From Actinophytocola sp036555685 (GTDB lineage Bacteria; Actinomycetota; Actinomycetes; Mycobacteriales; Pseudonocardiaceae): a stretch of DNA of 64,000 nt. Shown here one piece after another: positions 60,199 to 64,000 of the stretch; positions within the stretch are counted from its first letter, which is position 1; each line of letters opens with the position of its first letter. Under the pieces are notes generated by a model that saw only the letters and a list, made by a program, of their open reading frames with translations, was not told the DNA's origin and ran no database searches. The position numbers were made by a program, and so were the translations under genes. Location of the stretch: contig NZ_DATBKY010000264.1 in NCBI RefSeq assembly GCF_036555685.1, positions 1 through 64,000 of the forward strand, written 5' to 3'.

Positions 60199-61812
60199 TC
60201 AGCCGGTGGCGAGGCCCGCGTGCTCGGCGCGCAGCTCGCGCTTGAGGATCTTGCCGCTCGGGTTCTTCGGCAGCGCGTCGGCGATGACGACGTACTTCGG
60301 CTGCTTGTAGCCCGCCAGCCGCGCCTTCGCGTGGGCCTGGACGTCCGCCGGCGTGATCGACGCGTCGGGCTTCGGCACGACGACCGCGGTGACCGCCTCG
60401 ATCCAGTGCGGGTGGCTGATGCCGAAAACCGCCACCTCCGCGACGCCGGCGAGCTCGTAGATCGCCTCCTCGACCTCGCGGCTGGCCACGTTCTCGCCAC
60501 CGGTCTTGATCATGTCCTTCTTGCGGTCGACGACGGACAGGTAACCGTCCTCGCTCAGCACGCCGAGGTCGCCGGAGTGGAACCAGCCGCCGCGGAACGC
60601 CTCCGCGGTCTTCTCCTCGTCGTTGTAGTAGCCGAGCGTCGCATGCGGGCTGCGGTGCACGATCTCGCCGATCTCGCCGGCCGGCACCGGCTTGCCCGCG
60701 TCGTCGACGAGCATCGTCTCCACGTTCACCGACGCGCGTCCCGCGCTGCCGGCCCGCTCGAGCTGCTCGTGCGGGCGCAGGATCGTGGCGAGCGGCGCCA
60801 TCTCGGTCTGGCCGTAGAAGTTCCACAGCCGCACGTCCGGCAGCCGCTGCTGGAGCTCGCGCAGCACCTCCACCGGCATCGGCGAGGCGCCGTAGTAGCC
60901 CTTGCGCAGGCTCGACAAATCGGTGGTGTCGAAGTCCGGGTGGCGCAGCAGCGAGATCCACACCGTGGGTGGGCAGAACAGCTTCGTCGCGCGCTCGCGC
61001 TCGATCGTGGCGAGCAGCGTGGCCGGGTCCGGGCCGGGCAGGACGACGCTGGTGGCGCCGAGATAGACGTCGACCGAGAAGAAGCAGTCCAGCTGCGCGC
61101 AGTGGTACATGGGCAGCGAGTGGACCTCGATGTCGTCCTCGCTCATCTCGCCGTCGATCGCGCAGCTGACGTACTGGCTGATCAGCGAGCGGCTGGAGAG
61201 CATGACGCCCTTGGGTCGCGACTCGGTGCCGGAGGTGTACATCAGGCGCAGCGGGTCGTCGTCGGCGACCACGACGTCGGGCCCCTCGACGGGGCCGGCG
61301 CGCCACCAGTCGTCCGCGTTCTCCCAGCCGTCGTCCCAGCCGTCGTCCCCGCCGTCCGCCGAGCCGCCCGCGAGCGGGAGCCGGCCGCGGATGCCGCCGG
61401 TGCGGCCGCCGAGCGCCTCGTTCGCGGCGGGCACGAGCGCGTCCTCGGCGACGATGCCCGACGCGCCGGAGTGGTCGAGGATGTAGGCGATCTCGCCCGC
61501 GGTGAGCATGAAGTTCACCGGCACGAGCACCACGCCGAGCTTGGCCGTGGCGAACGCGAGCACGGCGTACTGCCAGCAGTTGTGGGACAGCAGCGCGAGC
61601 CGGTCGCCCTTGGCGAGGCCGCGGTCGGCGAGCGCGTGCGCGGCCCGGTTGACCGCGATGTCGAACTCCGCGTACGTCACCCGCAGGTCGCCCGCCACGA
61701 CGGCGAGCTTGTCCGGCGTGCGCCGGGCCGTGCGGTGCAGCAGGTCGCCCACCGAGTGCTGGCGGGCCCGCTCGATGGCGGCGGACGTCCCGGCCGTGAA
61801 CATGCTCTGCAT
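60199..61812 (-). CDS. Acyl-CoA synthetase (AMP-dependent, fatty-acyl type)
   Basis: 537 residues, ANL superfamily. MYTSGTESRPKGVML is the P-loop (A3), NFYGQTEMAPL A5, GWFHSGDLGVLSEDGYLSVVDRKKDMIK A7-A8 and NPSGKILKREL the C-terminal catalytic Lys. Activates a carboxylic acid to its CoA thioester. An unusual Gly/Asp/Trp-rich insertion (residues about 149-170, GGSADGGDDGWDDGW...) is encoded by 12-bp repeats at 61324-61359, in a loop before A3. ATG 61812. No partner genes nearby show the substrate. Confidence 0.9.
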   Translation of the reverse strand: MQSMFTAGTSAAIERARQHSVGDLLHRTARRTPDKLAVVAGDLRVTYAEFDIAVNRAAHALADRGLAKGDRLALLSHNCWQYAVLAFATAKLGVVLVPVNFMLTAGEIAYILDHSGASGIVAEDALVPAANEALGGRTGGIRGRLPLAGGSADGGDDGWDDGWENADDWWRAGPVEGPDVVVADDDPLRLMYTSGTESRPKGVMLSSRSLISQYVSCAIDGEMSEDDIEVHSLPMYHCAQLDCFFSVDVYLGATSVVLPGPDPATLLATIERERATKLFCPPTVWISLLRHPDFDTTDLSSLRKGYYGASPMPVEVLRELQQRLPDVRLWNFYGQTEMAPLATILRPHEQLERAGSAGRASVNVETMLVDDAGKPVPAGEIGEIVHRSPHATLGYYNDEEKTAEAFRGGWFHSGDLGVLSEDGYLSVVDRKKDMIKTGGENVASREVEEAIYELAGVAEVAVFGISHPHWIEAVTAVVVPKPDASITPADVQAHAKARLAGYKQPKYVVIADALPKNPSGKILKRELRAEHAGLATG

Positions 61813-61903
61813 TGCCCGATCCTCTCACCGGGACGCCTCGCCGGTCACGGCACGAGATGCGCCGGTGCGCGGCCCCGCCCGCACACCGGCTCACGCTCGC
61901 CGG

Positions 61904-62410
61904 TCAGTCCTCGGCGACCAGGCTGATCGTCAGCTCCACGTCGACGTGGCGCTGGATGATCGCGCGGAACGCGGTCACGCCGAAGTCGTGCCGGTCCACC
62001 CGGGCCGTCGCGACGACGTCGATGCGGGCCGGGTGGCGGCGGATCTCCCGCACCGCCAGCGCCGTCGGGACGGTCTCGCCGTGCACGGTCAGCTCCCCGT
62101 GGACGCGGTCCAGCCCGTCGCCGAGCACGCCGTCGAAGTGGATCGTCCGGAAGGTCGCCACGTCGAGCAGCCGCGGCGAGCGCAGGTCCTCGTCCCGGCG
62201 GCGGATCCCGGTGGCCAGCCCTTCCGGGTCCACGTCGGCCGTCACGTGCGCCCGGCCGTCCCGGATCGTGACCATGCCCGAGCGGACCGGCATGGTGCCG
62301 CGCACCGGCAGGCCGAACAGGCCGTGCGCCCGGAACGTGCACTCGCTGCGCGTCGCCACGATGCGGTACGTGCCCCGCACCGGCAGCTCGGTGATCGCCG
62401 GCGCGCTCAT
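61904..62410 (-). CDS. YceI family lipocalin-like protein
   Basis: 168 residues without a signal peptide. YceI pattern: GTYRIVATRSECTFRAHGLFGLPVRGTMPV, SGMVTIRDG, LRSPRLLDVATFRTIHFDGV and GELTVHGETVPTALAVR. The family forms a beta-barrel that binds polyisoprenoids such as quinones. ATG overlaps the stop of the gene before it (ATGA). Confidence 0.9.
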   Translation of the reverse strand: MSAPAITELPVRGTYRIVATRSECTFRAHGLFGLPVRGTMPVRSGMVTIRDGRAHVTADVDPEGLATGIRRRDEDLRSPRLLDVATFRTIHFDGVLGDGLDRVHGELTVHGETVPTALAVREIRRHPARIDVVATARVDRHDFGVTAFRAIIQRHVDVELTISLVAED

Positions 62411-62913
62411 CGCACACCCGCCGTGGACATGACCCGGTAGAGGTCGACCCGGTCCGGTCCCGGCAGCAGTGCCGGGTCCTCACCGGGCAGCAGCTCGGAC
62501 GACAGCACCTCGCGCTGCGCGTCCTCGAGCGCCTCCACCGAGACGGTCTGCATCACGACGATCTTGCTGCGCCGCTCGGGCTGCCACAGCACGATCGACC
62601 GCACCGTCCCCGCGTGCTCGTCCATCAGCGGCCCGATCCGCTCGGACCCGGCACGCCGCGAGGCGGCCTCCCTCGGCTCGCTCATCGGCCCGTCGAAGCA
62701 GACCAGCGCGGCGACGACCGGGCGCTCGCCGCGCGCGCCGCCGGCCCGGTCGTCCTGGACCACGTACCACTCCGCGGTCGGGTCCGCGGCCGCCCGCTCG
62801 GCCGTCGGCCACAGGCTGAGCACCTGCTTGTCGTGCCCCGCCAGCCGGCGCAGCGTGCACACCTCGGCGGCACCGGCGGTGCCGTCCTCGGTTCTTCCGA
62901 TTCGCGCGTACAT
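62407..62913 (-). CDS. Hypothetical protein of about 168 residues
   Basis: The ATG at 62913 has a strong GGAGGTGA site five bases upstream, which fixes the start. The sequence has a ferredoxin-like or ABM-type look (MYARIGRTEDGT at the start, CTLRRLAGHDKQVLSLWPTAERA, WYVVQDDRAG, IVLWQPERRSKIVVMQTV), consistent with a dimeric alpha/beta-barrel protein, but I do not recognise a named family. It is translationally coupled to the YceI gene and lies downstream of the LuxR gene in the same direction. Confidence 0.8.
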   Translation of the reverse strand: MYARIGRTEDGTAGAAEVCTLRRLAGHDKQVLSLWPTAERAAADPTAEWYVVQDDRAGGARGERPVVAALVCFDGPMSEPREAASRRAGSERIGPLMDEHAGTVRSIVLWQPERRSKIVVMQTVSVEALEDAQREVLSSELLPGEDPALLPGPDRVDLYRVMSTAGVR

Positions 62914-63022
62914 CGCGCTCACCTCCGTGTTGGTCGGTTGCGACAACACTCGCCGCCACGGAGGTTCCGCGGATCCGGGGAAGTACCGAACCGCGGTACT
63001 CAGGTCCGCCACTGAGTGCTTC

Positions 63023-64000
63023 TCAGGGCGCGGCGAGGCCCTGCTCGACCGCCCACACGGCGGCCTGCGCGCGGTTGGCGACGCCGATCTTGGCGAGCAC
63101 GTTGCGCACGTGCGTCTCGACCGTCCGCTCGGAGAGCACCAGCTCGCCCGCGATCTCCCGGTTGGACGCGCCGCGGGCGAGCCGCACGAGGACGTCGCGT
63201 TCCCGCGCGGTGAGCGGCACGGCGTCCTGCCGGGCCCGCTCGACCCGACGCAGCACCTCGTCCGCGCGCGCGAGCGCGGGTGCCATGCCGAGCCGGCGTG
63301 CGGTGGTGGCCGCGTCCCGCGCCAGCTTCCCGGCCCGCGCGGGCGCGCGCTCCGCCAGCAGGTCCGCGAGCTCCACCTCGGCCAGCGTCCGGTACGGCAG
63401 CGCGCCGATCCGGTCGTCCATCGCGATCGACTCGGTGAGGTGCCGCTCGGCGTCGTCCGCGCGGCCGAGCGCTCTGGCCAGCACGCCGAGCGGCCGGGAG
63501 GCGGAGCCGGCACACAGCAGCGTGCCCGAGCCGGCCGCCAGGTAGTAGCCGGCACACGTCAGCAGCTCGGCATGGCAGCGGCGGACGGTGTCGAGGTCGC
63601 CGAGGCCGGCCGCGAGCACGCCGGTGCTGGCGACGATCGGCAGCCACCGGCCGTCGCGGGGGAGCGCGGGCAGGGCCGGGCGGACCCGGCCGAAGCACTG
63701 CCAGGCCGCGTCGGCGTCGCCGGCGTGCAGCAGGAACCCGCCGACGAAGGCCTGGCCGATGAGCAGGGACGACGTCTGCTCGGCGAAGCCCCGGGCCGCG
63801 TCGAGCAGCTCGGCGTGCCGGCCTTCGAGCTCGGCGAGCTCGAAGCGCATCGCGAGCACGAGGCCCGGTGTGGACGGGTCCTCGGTGCGCAGCGCGGCCG
63901 CCAGCATCTGCGCCATCTCCGCCTCGGTGGTGGCGAACTGGCCGAGCAGCAACGCGCGTGCCGCGCGCAGCTTGTGCAGGTGCCACTGCGCGATCGGCCA
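63023..64000 (-). CDS. LuxR-family regulator with TPR-like region, 5' end outside the window
   Basis: The last 325 residues are present; the reading frame continues past the window end. The C-terminus is a LuxR helix-turn-helix (LTARERDVLVRLARGASNREIAGELVLSERTVETHVRNVLAKIGV). The preceding part is helical with TPR-type repeats (for example LDAARGFAEQTSSLLIGQAFVGGFLLHAGDADAAWQCF), as in LAL-type or AfsR/SARP-related regulators; the N-terminal ATPase part, if any, is not seen. Probably transcription activator of the downstream gene pair or of distant genes. Confidence 0.88.
   Translation of the reverse strand, partial: WPIAQWHLHKLRAARALLLGQFATTEAEMAQMLAAALRTEDPSTPGLVLAMRFELAELEGRHAELLDAARGFAEQTSSLLIGQAFVGGFLLHAGDADAAWQCFGRVRPALPALPRDGRWLPIVASTGVLAAGLGDLDTVRRCHAELLTCAGYYLAAGSGTLLCAGSASRPLGVLARALGRADDAERHLTESIAMDDRIGALPYRTLAEVELADLLAERAPARAGKLARDAATTARRLGMAPALARADEVLRRVERARQDAVPLTARERDVLVRLARGASNREIAGELVLSERTVETHVRNVLAKIGVANRAQAAVWAVEQGLAAP

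Overview
The window is very GC-rich, with almost every gap short, heavy use of GTG (and one TTG) starts, many 4-bp ATGA/GTGA stop/start overlaps and strong G/C third-position bias. Together with mycothiol-type enzymes (MDMPI/DinB fold, DsbA-like nitroreductase family), F420-type LLM oxidoreductases, a GylR-like glycerol locus, DUF3068 and DUF6351 proteins and an ECF42/YCII pair, this points to a filamentous or nocardioform Actinomycetota chromosome, most likely Pseudonocardiaceae (for example the Amycolatopsis/Pseudonocardia neighbourhood). No tRNA, rRNA, CRISPR array, complete insertion sequence or replication origin was recognised; both window ends cut a gene.

Layout. 1-5.1 kb: tail of a proline-repeat protein, a membrane protein, a MmcQ/YjbR protein, a YCII plus ECF sigma pair in which the sigma factor is fused to a truncated tyrosine-recombinase-like domain, a DUF998 protein and a decayed LLM oxidoreductase pseudogene. 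5.1-8.8 kb: SMP-30 lactonase, a TetR-controlled thiol operon with a palindromic operator, and a HAD phosphatase. 8.8-12.2 kb: a tightly coupled operon of an Fe(II)/2OG dioxygenase, a methyltransferase and a choline/carnitine acyltransferase-family protein. 12.4-17.9 kb: an oxidoreductase run (two FAD enzymes, OsmC, AhpD-like) downstream of an alpha/beta-hydrolase-LuxR fusion. 18.4-24.2 kb: a complete oligopeptide ABC importer with an AT-richer leader. 24.2-30.2 kb: MBL hydrolase, DedA and membrane-anchored phosphatase-like protein in an overlapping operon, then MarR plus a DHA2-type MFS exporter and PspC.

30.4-38 kb: succinate-semialdehyde-type dehydrogenase with an operator-like palindrome, an M28 peptidase, and a block of exported phosphoesterase and nucleases. 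38-44 kb: ABC exporter, medium-chain reductase, polytopic membrane protein with its MarR regulator, and an LLM oxidoreductase behind a perfect 30-bp palindrome. 44.5-50.2 kb: secreted DUF6351 protein, then a three-gene stop/start-overlapping operon of UBP zinc finger, response regulator fused to glutaredoxin-like and thioredoxin-reductase-like modules (both without the usual Cys pairs), and a cyclic-nucleotide-domain histidine kinase. 50.2-51.8 kb: M24 peptidase and VOC protein. 51.8-58.4 kb: glycerol locus, glpF-glpK-glpD on the minus strand and an IclR regulator plus second glpK on the plus strand, with a shared operator-like motif. 58.7-64 kb: DUF3068, TmrB-like P-loop protein, acyl-CoA synthetase, YceI, a small unknown protein and a truncated LuxR regulator.

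The most unusual items are the receiver-glutaredoxin-like-TrxR-like/histidine kinase/zinc-finger operon, the sigma-integrase fusion, and the dioxygenase-methyltransferase-carnitine-acyltransferase operon.
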